DNA from: 40-80 sp040394775 | GTDB lineage: Bacteria; Bacteroidota; Bacteroidia; Flavobacteriales_D; Crocinitomicaceae | Assembly (NCBI GenBank): GCA_040394775.1 | Contig: JBEBRN010000005.1 | Location: 8,816 to 72,815, forward strand | Length of the DNA stretch: 64,000 bases | Reading direction: 5' to 3' | In this document: one piece after another, positions 44,834 to 52,442 of the stretch | Layout: each line of letters starts with the position of its first letter | Numbering within the stretch: position 1 is the stretch's first letter | Position numbers and translations under genes: made by a program | Notes under the pieces: model-generated | Seen by the model: the letters and a program-made list of their open reading frames with translations, nothing else | Databases searched by the model: none | Told to the model about the DNA's origin: nothing

Positions 44834-45129
44834 AAAAGCTAACACTCACAATCCTTCTATTCACTGGTTTCTTCTTAACCAGTTACTCACAAGAAACAGT
44901 AAAGGAAAAAAAACAACCTTTAGAAGTTTATCAAGTTGGATCATCAAAAATCGTAGTGTGGGAAAACGTTAACGCAGACGGGACAACTTGGAAAGTTTTT
45001 AAAGTAGAAAAGAATTATCAGACAAAAGAAGGGGAATCGAAAACAACGAGTTACTTCAATAAAGAAGAACTTATTGAACTTAAATCTGCCATTGAAAAAG
45101 CAATTGCAGAAGAAAGTAAAAACGATTAA
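44830..45129 (+). CDS. Small exported protein of unknown function (island gene 6)
   Basis: A 99-residue protein with a signal peptide (ends TSYSQ). The mature ~78 residues have a beta-sheet-then-helix form (VGSSKIVVWENVNADGTTW, then SYFNKEELIELKSAIEKAI). Start and preceding stop overlap (ATGA), so it is translated from the island transcript although the rest of the island is cytoplasmic or inner-membrane. No family was recognised. Confidence 0.65.
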   Translation: MKKLTLTILLFTGFFLTSYSQETVKEKKQPLEVYQVGSSKIVVWENVNADGTTWKVFKVEKNYQTKEGESKTTSYFNKEELIELKSAIEKAIAEESKND

Positions 45130-45193
45130 AAAAAATACTACTACCACGTTATTATATAATTAGTTAGCTTTTAATAGTTAGAAAATTTGGAAT

Positions 45194-45799
45194 ATGAATA
45201 TAATAGAAGAAGAGGCAAAAGAATTTTATAAAGACGATTTCTTAAATAGAGGAGAATATATTAGTCTAGAAAGTTTAAAGTCAATTTTAACCACAAAACT
45301 ATACAACTTTAATAAAGATAGAGATAGACTTGATTTTTTAAAAATATTACGAATTAAAACTTATCAAGATAAAGAAGAACATATGAAAACTTGTTCAGGT
45401 TGTGATTATGATAAAAACAGCAGTATTGGATTATTTGTTATTGATCAAGAAATTGATTCAATTAATGAATATTATAACTTTGAACCAAAAAAAGCAGATT
45501 CATTTACCATTGAAGAAGAATCAATCATACATAGTAAACTAAATGATATTTTAGAAAAACTTACAAAACTTGATAAACTTGACAATCTTGAAAAACAAGA
45601 TTATGGACAAGAGATTATCTTCAATGAAATTGAAGAACTAAAAAATCATTTTAATATTGGAAAAAAGAATTGGTTCCAATTATTAAAAGGAAAGCTCATT
45701 GACCTAACTTTGACAAAAGTCTTAAATGAAACAATTGTAAAAGAAATTTACAACACTTTGAGCGAAGGATTTGACCAAGCAATAAAAATGATTAATTAA
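45194..45799 (+). CDS. Protein of unknown function (island gene 7)
   Basis: A 201-residue acidic, helical cytoplasmic protein. One notable motif is KTCSGCDYDKNSSIGLFVID (C-x2-C within EEHMKTCSGCDYDKN), after which comes INEYYNFEPKKADSFTIEEE and a helical C-terminal half with a hydrophobic segment (WFQLLKGKLIDLTLTKVL). A C-x2-C pair alone does not make a zinc site. It is 64 bases after the exported protein and the last gene with the island's A+T-rich composition. Confidence 0.6.
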   Translation: MNIIEEEAKEFYKDDFLNRGEYISLESLKSILTTKLYNFNKDRDRLDFLKILRIKTYQDKEEHMKTCSGCDYDKNSSIGLFVIDQEIDSINEYYNFEPKKADSFTIEEESIIHSKLNDILEKLTKLDKLDNLEKQDYGQEIIFNEIEELKNHFNIGKKNWFQLLKGKLIDLTLTKVLNETIVKEIYNTLSEGFDQAIKMIN

Positions 45800-45885
45800 A
45801 TTCGTATCACTACTTATAGTATTAGCAACTCCATAGTTTCTACTCATAGAAAAATTTAAAAAGTAATCACAATAAAACCAACCCC

Positions 45886-46290
45886 ATGAAAAAAATCTTC
45901 TTCTCTCTCCTACTCCTAACCGCTACATTTGGCTTTTCACAAACGATTCAGAACAGCAGTTACAGCACCACTGGTTATATCAAATCCGACGGCACGATTC
46001 AAAATAGCAGTTACTCCACGGTCGGCTATATCAAAAGTGATGGTACGATTCAAAACAGTAGTTATTCCACCATTGGGCATATCAAAAGCGATGGCACCAT
46101 TCAGAACAGCAGTTATTCCACGGTAGGTTACGTCAAAGCAGACGGCACCGTTCAGAATAGTAGTTACTCGACTATTGGGCATATCAAAGACGATGGCACG
46201 ATTCAGAATAGTAGTTATTCAACGATTGGACATGCGAATGGCGTGAAGAAGGAATGGGCAGCTGTGATGTTTTTCTTTTTTAAAATGTAG
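45886..46290 (+). CDS. Exported tandem-repeat protein, beta-flower type
   Basis: A 134-residue protein: signal peptide (ends FGFSQ) followed by six 17-residue repeats of the form TIQNSSYSTxGxIKSDG, encoded by 51-bp tandem DNA units, and a short tail ending in a hydrophobic FFFFKM. Five-to-six short beta repeats of this kind match the beta-flower fold described for Bacteroidota proteins. Repeats differ mainly at silent sites and at the tenth and twelfth positions, so unit number may vary between strains by slippage or recombination. Confidence 0.75.
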   Translation: MKKIFFSLLLLTATFGFSQTIQNSSYSTTGYIKSDGTIQNSSYSTVGYIKSDGTIQNSSYSTIGHIKSDGTIQNSSYSTVGYVKADGTVQNSSYSTIGHIKDDGTIQNSSYSTIGHANGVKKEWAAVMFFFFKM

Positions 46291-46299
46291 AATTTTCAC

Positions 46300-46780
46300 T
46301 TTCTTTTTCTCCGGGAAAAGAAACAATCCAGACAGTTTCGTCTGAACGTCACCCGATTTTTCTTTGTTTGAAATTGGTGTGAAATATTATATTTTTCTTT
46401 TTCTCTTTTTACTTTTTGTCAGTCAAAAAGTAAAAAAAACCACGTCGCCGAATTTTTCTTCGCTTAAAAATGGTGTAAAAGACGACCTTTTCGGTGATTT
46501 CCTTGTTCCACTGCGGAACTTCCTCAAGGTGCCCGTCTTTTCCTGCCATTTTTTACACTCTAAAAATATTCCGATTCTACATCGGAACAGGTCGCGACAT
46601 CCTAATCTCACATTGGAATGGAATAAACGAGAAACTTTAAAATCTCATTTTTATTTAGTGAAATAGAGAGTGGATTTTTACACTCTAAAATATTTACGAA
46701 ATCCTAATCTCACGTTCGGTGCGGATTTTCGAGAACTTATTATTTCTGATTTTAAGCTAGTGAAAGATAGTGACTTTTTT
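46300..46780. repeat. Composite intergenic repeat region (580-base gene-free spacer)
   Basis: Between the beta-flower gene and the peroxiredoxin. It holds a perfect 13-bp inverted repeat (46408-46438, TTTTTACTTTTTG and its complement), an imperfect direct repeat (CCGATTTTTCTTTG at about 46351 and CCGAATTTTTCTTCG at about 46448), a larger imperfect palindrome (about 46467-46553, AAAAATGGTGTAAAAGACG facing CGTCTTTTCCTGCCATTTTT) and two related copies of ACACTCTAAAA with CATCCTAATCTCAC (46554-46640 and 46679-46740). Frames across it look like noise. Confidence 0.6.
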
Positions 46781-46796
46781 AAAAAAAACCTCTTAA

Positions 46797-46810
46797 GTGA
46801 CATTAGTCAC
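46797..46810. promoter_or_regulatory. FNR-type operator upstream of the peroxiredoxin gene
   Basis: Perfect inverted repeat GTGAC-ATTA-GTCAC. A near-consensus -7 box (GTAATTTG, 46832-46839) downstream puts its centre near -40 from the inferred start, a class II activator position. The half-site is shared with the norC operator. Confidence 0.65.
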
Positions 46811-46870
46811 CTTAGGTACCAAATGAAGTCAGTAATTTGGTCTCAAAATAATCACTTAAAAACAAATAAC

Positions 46871-47587
46871 ATGGAAGATATTCAAGTACAAGAAACATTC
46901 AGTATGCCAAGAATTGGTGATGCTGCGCCGGAGTTTAAAGCGGTAACGACACAAGGAGATATTAACTTTCCTTCAGATTATAAAGGTAATTGGGTTATTC
47001 TTTTCAGTCACCCAGCTGACTTCACACCAGTTTGTACATCGGAGTTTATGACGTTCGCATCAATGGAAGAGAAGTTCGCAGAAGCGAATTGTAAATTAGT
47101 CGGTCTTTCGATAGATGGATTATATAGCCACATTGCTTGGTTGCGTACAATCAAGGAGAAGATTGAGTACAAAGGGATGAAAAACGTAGAGGTGAATTTC
47201 CCATTAATTGAAGATATTAAAATGGATGTTGCCAAGAAATATGGCATGCTTCAACCAAACGAAGATACGACAAAAGCAGTGAGAGCAGTATTCTTCATCG
47301 ATCCAAAAGGAATCGTAAGAGCGGTCATCTATTATCCATTGAGTTTAGGAAGAAACTTTGACGAATTATACAGAGTTATTATTGCATTACAAGCAGCGGA
47401 TGAATTTGGTGTGGCGACTCCTGCTGATTGGTATCCAGGTGACGATGTTATCGTTGGAACTGCTAACTCTTGCGGAACAGCTAAAGCTAGAATGGAAGAT
47501 AGCGATATCGAATGTAAAGACTGGTTCTTCTGCACAAAAAAACTAGATAAAGATACGGTCTTAAATAAGATTTTAAAGAAGAAATAA
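46871..47587 (+). CDS. Peroxiredoxin, Prx6/archaeal-type
   Basis: A 238-residue thiol peroxidase. The peroxidatic site is HPADFTPVCTSEF (P-x3-T-x2-C), with the arginine in TKAVRAVFFIDPKG. The C-terminal extension has two further cysteines in the segment containing IECKDWFFC and one in NSCGTAK, as in the archaeal-type long Prx6 group. I chose ATG 46871; upstream in-frame sequence is repeat and promoter DNA. The upstream FNR-type palindrome shared with norC suggests induction under low oxygen or NO stress. Confidence 0.92.
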   Translation: MEDIQVQETFSMPRIGDAAPEFKAVTTQGDINFPSDYKGNWVILFSHPADFTPVCTSEFMTFASMEEKFAEANCKLVGLSIDGLYSHIAWLRTIKEKIEYKGMKNVEVNFPLIEDIKMDVAKKYGMLQPNEDTTKAVRAVFFIDPKGIVRAVIYYPLSLGRNFDELYRVIIALQAADEFGVATPADWYPGDDVIVGTANSCGTAKARMEDSDIECKDWFFCTKKLDKDTVLNKILKKK

Positions 47588-47612
47588 AAGGTAAACCTTT
47601 TCACTGAAGGGA

Positions 47613-47660
47613 AAAGAGCGAATATTCGGGTTGTGAGACACGTTGTTCGCTCTTTTTTTT
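47613..47660 (+). terminator. Terminator after the peroxiredoxin gene
   Basis: A stem AAAGAGCGAA / TTCGCTCTTT with a long loop is followed by a run of eight T, 25 bases after the stop. Confidence 0.75.
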
Positions 47661-47724
47661 TAGGGGTCTGACCGAAGGATGAAAAGTCCAGCGGTGCTAT
47701 AGGTCTTGATATTTTCATTTATTT

Positions 47725-47800
47725 GAAATTTCCTTTGTGTTCTTTGTGCCTTCACTTCGACAAGTGCTCAGTGCATCGCTTTGCGAACTCTGCGGTTAAA
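47725..47800. repeat. Dispersed intergenic repeat with a nested palindromic repeat copy
   Basis: Part of the 364-base gap before the PNGase-F-like gene. The outer element is the common Bacteroidota TTTGTGTTCTTTGTGC / CTTTGCGAACTCTGCGGTTA repeat; a palindrome with core CTTCGAC and GCTCAG (47753-47773, arms CACT/AGTG) splits it, suggesting insertion of one repeat into another. A -7 box TACTTTTG (47925-47932) probably serves the next gene. Confidence 0.6.
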
Positions 47801-47951
47801 AACAGTAGTTCACTTTTAATTACCCCGAATTCGGTATAATTAGATTTAAAATTTGAATGACTTCCCTTCCCTTTAAATAACTCCTAAATCTATTTTTTAG
47901 ATAAAAGACTAAAAAATAAAGTTGTACTTTTGAAACATCGAAATCAACAAT

Positions 47952-49937
47952 ATGAAAAAAATTTTATACATCGCTCTTTTAAGTTTAGGGTTTAACACGA
48001 TTGCAACTGCTGCTCCTGGAGATACAACTTGGGTACAAGCGAATCAAGTGAACCTCGATTATTACAACAACTTCGACGATACCGTTGCTTTTCCAGATGG
48101 AAGTGTGACATACCGTAAGATATTGATGGTGTTCACTTTGGGGCAATACAACTGTCCTTCCGGTTCTCAATACTGTCACCAATGGGATTATGCTGTTCAG
48201 AATTACTTAATGACACCCCATGGTGATACGTTGGAATTAAGTCGTTTGATTACGCCGTATGCAAATTCGGGTTGGTCGCGGTTTGGTAGTTCTTGGAAAC
48301 AACCTTACGTTTTCGAAGTGACCGATTTTGCAGCGTTATTGAAAGATACAGCCACTGTTCGGATTCATTATTCGGGGTATTCGGGTGGTTTTACGGCAAA
48401 CATCAAATTTGCATTCATCGAAGGAACACCAGACCGAACAGTTACTGGTTTTGACAAATTGTACGACTTTTCACATTCATATGGAGATGCTAACAATCCC
48501 ATTAATGATGCTTTTACGACAGCAAACTTAACTGCTCCTGCGAATACTGAAAGTGCAACTTTACGCTATATTGTTACCGGTCATGGAAGTGATGATAACG
48601 GTTGTTGTGAATTTGACAATCATTATTACAAAGTGAATTTGAATGGAAATACGATTGCTCAGAAAGATGTCTGGAGAGATAACTGTGGTGTAAATGAATT
48701 ATATCCTCAAGGTGGAACCTGGATTTATAACCGTGCCAATTGGTGCCCAGGAGCTTCTGTTCTTCCAATTGATCATACATTAACAGGCGTTTCTGCAAAC
48801 GATAATTACACGGTTAACATTCAATATGCTCCTTACACAGGAAGTGGTGCTATCGGAAGTTATACGTCTAGTGCGACTATTTTCTATCACGGCGCTTTCA
48901 ACAAAACATTGGATGCTTCTATCAATGATATTATGGCGCCGACAAACGACCCGAACTATTACCGTCAAAATCCAACGGGAAGTAAACCACAAATTTTAGT
49001 GCATAATTCTGGAAGTACACCGATTTCTAGTATTGAATTCAAGTACAGCATTCAGGATTCAACAGAACATACCTACACTTGGAATGGAACGATTGCACCA
49101 CTAGAAGAAGTAACAATTGAGTTACCTGTTTTACAGGAATTGGTTAATATGTCGATGGCAAACGCTTCAGGAAATTTCAATTTCAATGTAGAGATAGTTA
49201 CTGTAAATGGTCAAGCAGACGAAGATGCCACCAACAACCGTTTTTCTTCTAATTTCAAAGCGGCACCTTTATGGCCAAGTGATATCATTGTTTCACTCAA
49301 AACAGGAAATTTAGAAGAACAAAATGGCAGTGTTTTCATCGGCAACCCAAATCAGAAATGGATGATTACAAACATGAATGGTGATATTGTTGCGTTGAAA
49401 GATGGAACGAGTGCAGACACACAATACATTGACACGATTGGTTTACCAGCAGCAGGAATTTACAAATTAACAATTTCGAGCGGTAACAATATGGGATTAC
49501 ATTGGTGGCCGTATGATAATAGCGCAGGTGTTAAAGCAGGAGCTTTTTCAGTGAAGAAGTTGAATGGCAGTAAAATTCCGATGAAAAACTATGCTTATTC
49601 TGGAACAGCACGCGATGATTGGGGTTCAGAATACAGCACATATTTCTCTGTCAATGCAGCAGGAACTTACGTTGGTGTTAAAAATGCTACTATTGACTCA
49701 AAACTAAACGTTTACCCCAATCCAGCACAAGATATTTTAAACGTGGAAGTAAATGAAACATTTGCACAACCTTCTACGATTAAGTTAGTAAATACCTTAG
49801 GTCAAGTTGTTTACAGTACAACAAGCCAAGAGCAATTAACACAAATCAATACATCGAAGTTATCGAATGGTGTTTATACGCTTTTGATTTCAAATGGTGC
49901 TGGTACGAAGACCAAGAAAGTGATTATTAATAAGTAA
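47952..49937 (+). CDS. PNGase F-related T9SS protein
   Basis: A 661-residue secreted protein (signal peptide ends IATAA). Residues about 20-340 match the two-domain jelly-roll PNGase F fold: QYNCPSGSQYCHQWDYAVQN, VTGHGSDDNGCCEFDNHYYK and WRDNCGVNELYPQGGTWIYN, with paired cysteines. A peptide-N4-(N-acetylglucosaminyl)asparagine amidase role is therefore likely but untested. Middle beta domains precede a T9SS type A C-terminal domain (VYPNPAQDILNVEV, NTLGQVVY, SNGVYTLLI, basic KVIINK end). It is followed by a strong terminator. Confidence 0.88.
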   Translation: MKKILYIALLSLGFNTIATAAPGDTTWVQANQVNLDYYNNFDDTVAFPDGSVTYRKILMVFTLGQYNCPSGSQYCHQWDYAVQNYLMTPHGDTLELSRLITPYANSGWSRFGSSWKQPYVFEVTDFAALLKDTATVRIHYSGYSGGFTANIKFAFIEGTPDRTVTGFDKLYDFSHSYGDANNPINDAFTTANLTAPANTESATLRYIVTGHGSDDNGCCEFDNHYYKVNLNGNTIAQKDVWRDNCGVNELYPQGGTWIYNRANWCPGASVLPIDHTLTGVSANDNYTVNIQYAPYTGSGAIGSYTSSATIFYHGAFNKTLDASINDIMAPTNDPNYYRQNPTGSKPQILVHNSGSTPISSIEFKYSIQDSTEHTYTWNGTIAPLEEVTIELPVLQELVNMSMANASGNFNFNVEIVTVNGQADEDATNNRFSSNFKAAPLWPSDIIVSLKTGNLEEQNGSVFIGNPNQKWMITNMNGDIVALKDGTSADTQYIDTIGLPAAGIYKLTISSGNNMGLHWWPYDNSAGVKAGAFSVKKLNGSKIPMKNYAYSGTARDDWGSEYSTYFSVNAAGTYVGVKNATIDSKLNVYPNPAQDILNVEVNETFAQPSTIKLVNTLGQVVYSTTSQEQLTQINTSKLSNGVYTLLISNGAGTKTKKVIINK

Positions 49938-49944
49938 TCGTTCC

Positions 49945-49972
49945 CGTTCCCTTCGGCTCCGCTCAGGGAACG
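49945..49972. repeat. Dispersed palindromic repeat copy (after PNGase-F-like gene)
   Basis: CGTTCCCT / AGGGAACG stem enclosing the core CTTCGGCTCCGCTCAG, the same core as copies at 38835-38858 and 47753-47773. Confidence 0.6.
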
Positions 49973-49992
49973 GAAAGGAACAAATTAAATTG

Positions 49993-50024
49993 AACCCTCA
50001 TTAATTATTTAGTGAGGGTTTTTT
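49993..50024 (+). terminator. Terminator of the PNGase-F-like gene
   Basis: Stem AACCCTCA / TGAGGGTT with a 12-nt A/T loop, followed by T. From here to about 50470 no gene is visible; only the palindrome at 50343-50360 stands out. Confidence 0.75.
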
Positions 50025-50342
50025 GTGAGCTCATCTCACGGTTGTACTATTTAACTTACTCTCCATCTATAAAATTTCTGATCCATTTTAATTCTCACAA
50101 AAAGTGGAGTTTTCGAAGAATCTATTCGAAAATGTTAAATCCTTTTGTTTAAAATCATCAAAACGAGTGTCAAATTCGTGAAATGACACAGTAAAAGAGA
50201 TTTTATTATCATAAATAGCACCATATTCTCTCTTATAAAACAAAAATAAAGCATTTTAAACTGTGCATTGAGTAGTGGACAACTAGTAGTTATAAAATTT
50301 AAAATACTGATTATCAATTAAATAATATTTAATTATTGCAAT

Positions 50343-50360
50343 ATACTCAAGATTGAGTAT
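50343..50360. promoter_or_regulatory. Palindrome upstream of a T9SS gene
   Basis: Perfect inverted repeat ATACTCAA-GA-TTGAGTAT, about 115 bases upstream of the T9SS protein start. It may be an operator; no matching regulator is identified. Confidence 0.35.
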
Positions 50361-50472
50361 TGTGTGAATCATGGAAATAGCGTTGTTTTGTGCTAGATAA
50401 GATTTAGTAAAACTCAATTTAAAATTATCAAAAAATATGGTAATCATTAATCAATTAAATGCTAGATTAATA

Positions 50473-52371
50473 ATGAGAGCTAAAAATCTAATTATTAAAA
50501 TACTTTCCCTTGTTTGTTTACTATATATAATTAGTGGCAATAAAATTTTTGCTCAGCTTCAATGTTTTGATTATGAATGGGCCATAAGTAAAGACTTTAC
50601 TTCTGCAGGTGGTTATGACATCATTGGGGATGCTGAAGGAAATACTTATGTAACAGGTAGTATACAACCAGGCTCTACCTCTTTTGGATCAAAAGTCATC
50701 ACTGCTCCAACTGGATTCCATGGTTCGGGGTCTCCAATTTTCATGTATGTAGCAAAATATAATAATCTCGGAGAATGTCTTTGGGTTAAAACAATATCTA
50801 AAAGTCCCGAACAAGCAATGGGTGCGCCTGATGCTCCTCATTATCATTTTTCTTATGGAAAAAAACTTCAAGTGGATGAAGATGGAAATGTCTATGTTTT
50901 AGGAACACTCGACGGAGAGGCTAACTTTGGAACAACCACACTGACTTCATGGCCCTTTTGGTCGGAAAGTACAATTAATACTTTCGTTGCTAAGTTAAAC
51001 TCCAATGGCGATTGGATTTGGGCAAAGACAGTTGATCGAGACATAGTGGAACTGGAAGGTCCTATTTATACTAAATCAATGGTAATAGATTCAAATAATA
51101 ATATTTATTTTACAGTTATTGGATCAAACATAAATGGGGGTAATGGGGATATTTTAATAAAACTGTATTCTAACGGTCAATATGCTTGGTCATATGATGA
51201 AAACGTACCAAGCAATTTTGTCAATTACTCGGCAATGGAAATAGATTTAACCGGAAATGTGTACTTAGCTGGCTCGTACTATGGAAATGTAATAATTGGT
51301 GGTACTTCCATGAGTTCTAATACGGGCGAATCTGCATTTATAGGTAAGATGAGTCCAATAGGAACATGGATGTGGGCGAAAAACGTAACAAATGGAACAT
51401 ATGGTGGAGCCTTTATCAATCAATTAAAGTTATACAATCAAAATGAATTAGTTATATCAGGAAGAAAAACAGGGTTGGTGTCATTAGGTGTCATTCCTAT
51501 AACGAGTGATGGAGGCTTCAGGGCTAAAATGGATATATCGGGAAACTTTCAAATTGTCGACCAATCTGCCCTCCCCTTTTCATATTTATGGGGTCAGTTC
51601 GTATCTGACTCTGACGGGAATTATTATATCTCAGGTGGTATGAATCCGAATGATACTGTTTATTTTGGAACGCTATCTTTGCATAATAACACAACAGAGT
51701 ATCTTCATTTTCTAGCCAAGTCGCAAGCATTTGGGCAATGGGAATGGGCTAAATTAATCCATGGTAAGATGTACTCTGCAGATTCATTCGACAACTTTTA
51801 TGCGAGTGATAATTATTCAAGTGATATCCAAATTGGTCCCCATTCTCTAGTAACAACAAGTAATAACCCAAAAACATACCTAACAAAGATTTCACCGGTA
51901 GTTATTCCAATAAACTATACCATTTCTCTGAGTAATGATACACTCTTCTCCCATCATTTAACGGGGATTTACCAATGGATGGACTGTGAGAATGATACTA
52001 TTATATCAGGGGAAACAAATTTTTTCTTTGTACCCAAAGTAAATGGTTCATATAAAGTTCTTTTAGCGGATTGCGGAACTAGCGGTGTAACTCCTTGTTT
52101 AGATGTAAATACGCTCGAAACCAAAAACATGGAAAACTTTGAAAGTCTAAACGTGTATCCAAATCCGGTTACAGATTTTTTGAATATCGAATGGACAAAC
52201 TCTAATTTAAAACAATTAATCATCAGTGATATACATGGAAGAATCCTTTTAGATAAGAGCTTTACAGAAAACCTAACTTCCATCGATACAAAATCTTTTT
52301 CTTCAGGAATTTATTTAATCTCAATTGAAACAGAAAAAGGAAATATTATAAAGCGATTTGTAAAGAATTAA
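50473..52371 (+). CDS. T9SS type A sorting-domain protein with beta-propeller-like repeats
   Basis: A 632-residue secreted protein. The signal ends NKIFAQ when starting at ATG 50473; an upstream in-frame ATG at 50437 would put 12 residues before it. Seven or so SBBP-like units of about 55 residues repeat the pattern (FVAKLNSNGDWIWAKT, IDSNNNIYFTV, FIGKMSPIGTWMWAKN), suggesting a beta propeller. A T9SS C-terminal domain closes it (VYPNPVTDFLNIEW, DIHGRILLDK, SSGIYLISIE, IIKRFVKN). Confidence 0.85.
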   Translation: MRAKNLIIKILSLVCLLYIISGNKIFAQLQCFDYEWAISKDFTSAGGYDIIGDAEGNTYVTGSIQPGSTSFGSKVITAPTGFHGSGSPIFMYVAKYNNLGECLWVKTISKSPEQAMGAPDAPHYHFSYGKKLQVDEDGNVYVLGTLDGEANFGTTTLTSWPFWSESTINTFVAKLNSNGDWIWAKTVDRDIVELEGPIYTKSMVIDSNNNIYFTVIGSNINGGNGDILIKLYSNGQYAWSYDENVPSNFVNYSAMEIDLTGNVYLAGSYYGNVIIGGTSMSSNTGESAFIGKMSPIGTWMWAKNVTNGTYGGAFINQLKLYNQNELVISGRKTGLVSLGVIPITSDGGFRAKMDISGNFQIVDQSALPFSYLWGQFVSDSDGNYYISGGMNPNDTVYFGTLSLHNNTTEYLHFLAKSQAFGQWEWAKLIHGKMYSADSFDNFYASDNYSSDIQIGPHSLVTTSNNPKTYLTKISPVVIPINYTISLSNDTLFSHHLTGIYQWMDCENDTIISGETNFFFVPKVNGSYKVLLADCGTSGVTPCLDVNTLETKNMENFESLNVYPNPVTDFLNIEWTNSNLKQLIISDIHGRILLDKSFTENLTSIDTKSFSSGIYLISIETEKGNIIKRFVKN

Positions 52372-52402
52372 AAAAGTACTAAAAGAGATAAATAAAAGGG
52401 AA

Positions 52403-52425
52403 GCCGAAAACTTTTAGAGTAGGCA
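52403..52425 (+). promoter_or_regulatory. Conserved leader motif, copy 1
   Basis: Contains CGAAAACTTTTAGAGTAGG, identical in three successive intergenic spacers, here 18 bases before the next ATG. Copies 2 and 3 are at 53840-53862 and 55610-55632. Confidence 0.6.
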
Positions 52426-52442
52426 AATTAAATACTATAAAT

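Noticed and set aside
41101..45799. Classifying the island as canonical Thoeris
   Set aside because: No ThsA (SIR2-SLOG) or TM-Macro effector gene is present; only the TIR subunits resemble ThsB.
45940..46260. Six regular 51-bp repeats taken as a possible CRISPR array
   Set aside because: Units are contiguous without spacers, keep one coding frame and encode a signal-peptide protein.
46408..46438. Perfect hairpin TTTTTACTTTTTG as an intrinsic terminator
   Set aside because: The stem is A/T only and no T tract follows in either direction; kept only as part of the repeat region.
46423..46666. Open frames on both strands inside the spacer before the peroxiredoxin gene
   Set aside because: They fall wholly within imperfect repeats, overlap each other on opposite strands and have no domain pattern; repeat DNA in this region explains them.
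47332..47718. 128-codon minus-strand frame across the end of the peroxiredoxin gene
   Set aside because: It crosses the terminator and is antisense to the conserved peroxiredoxin; no recognisable protein pattern.
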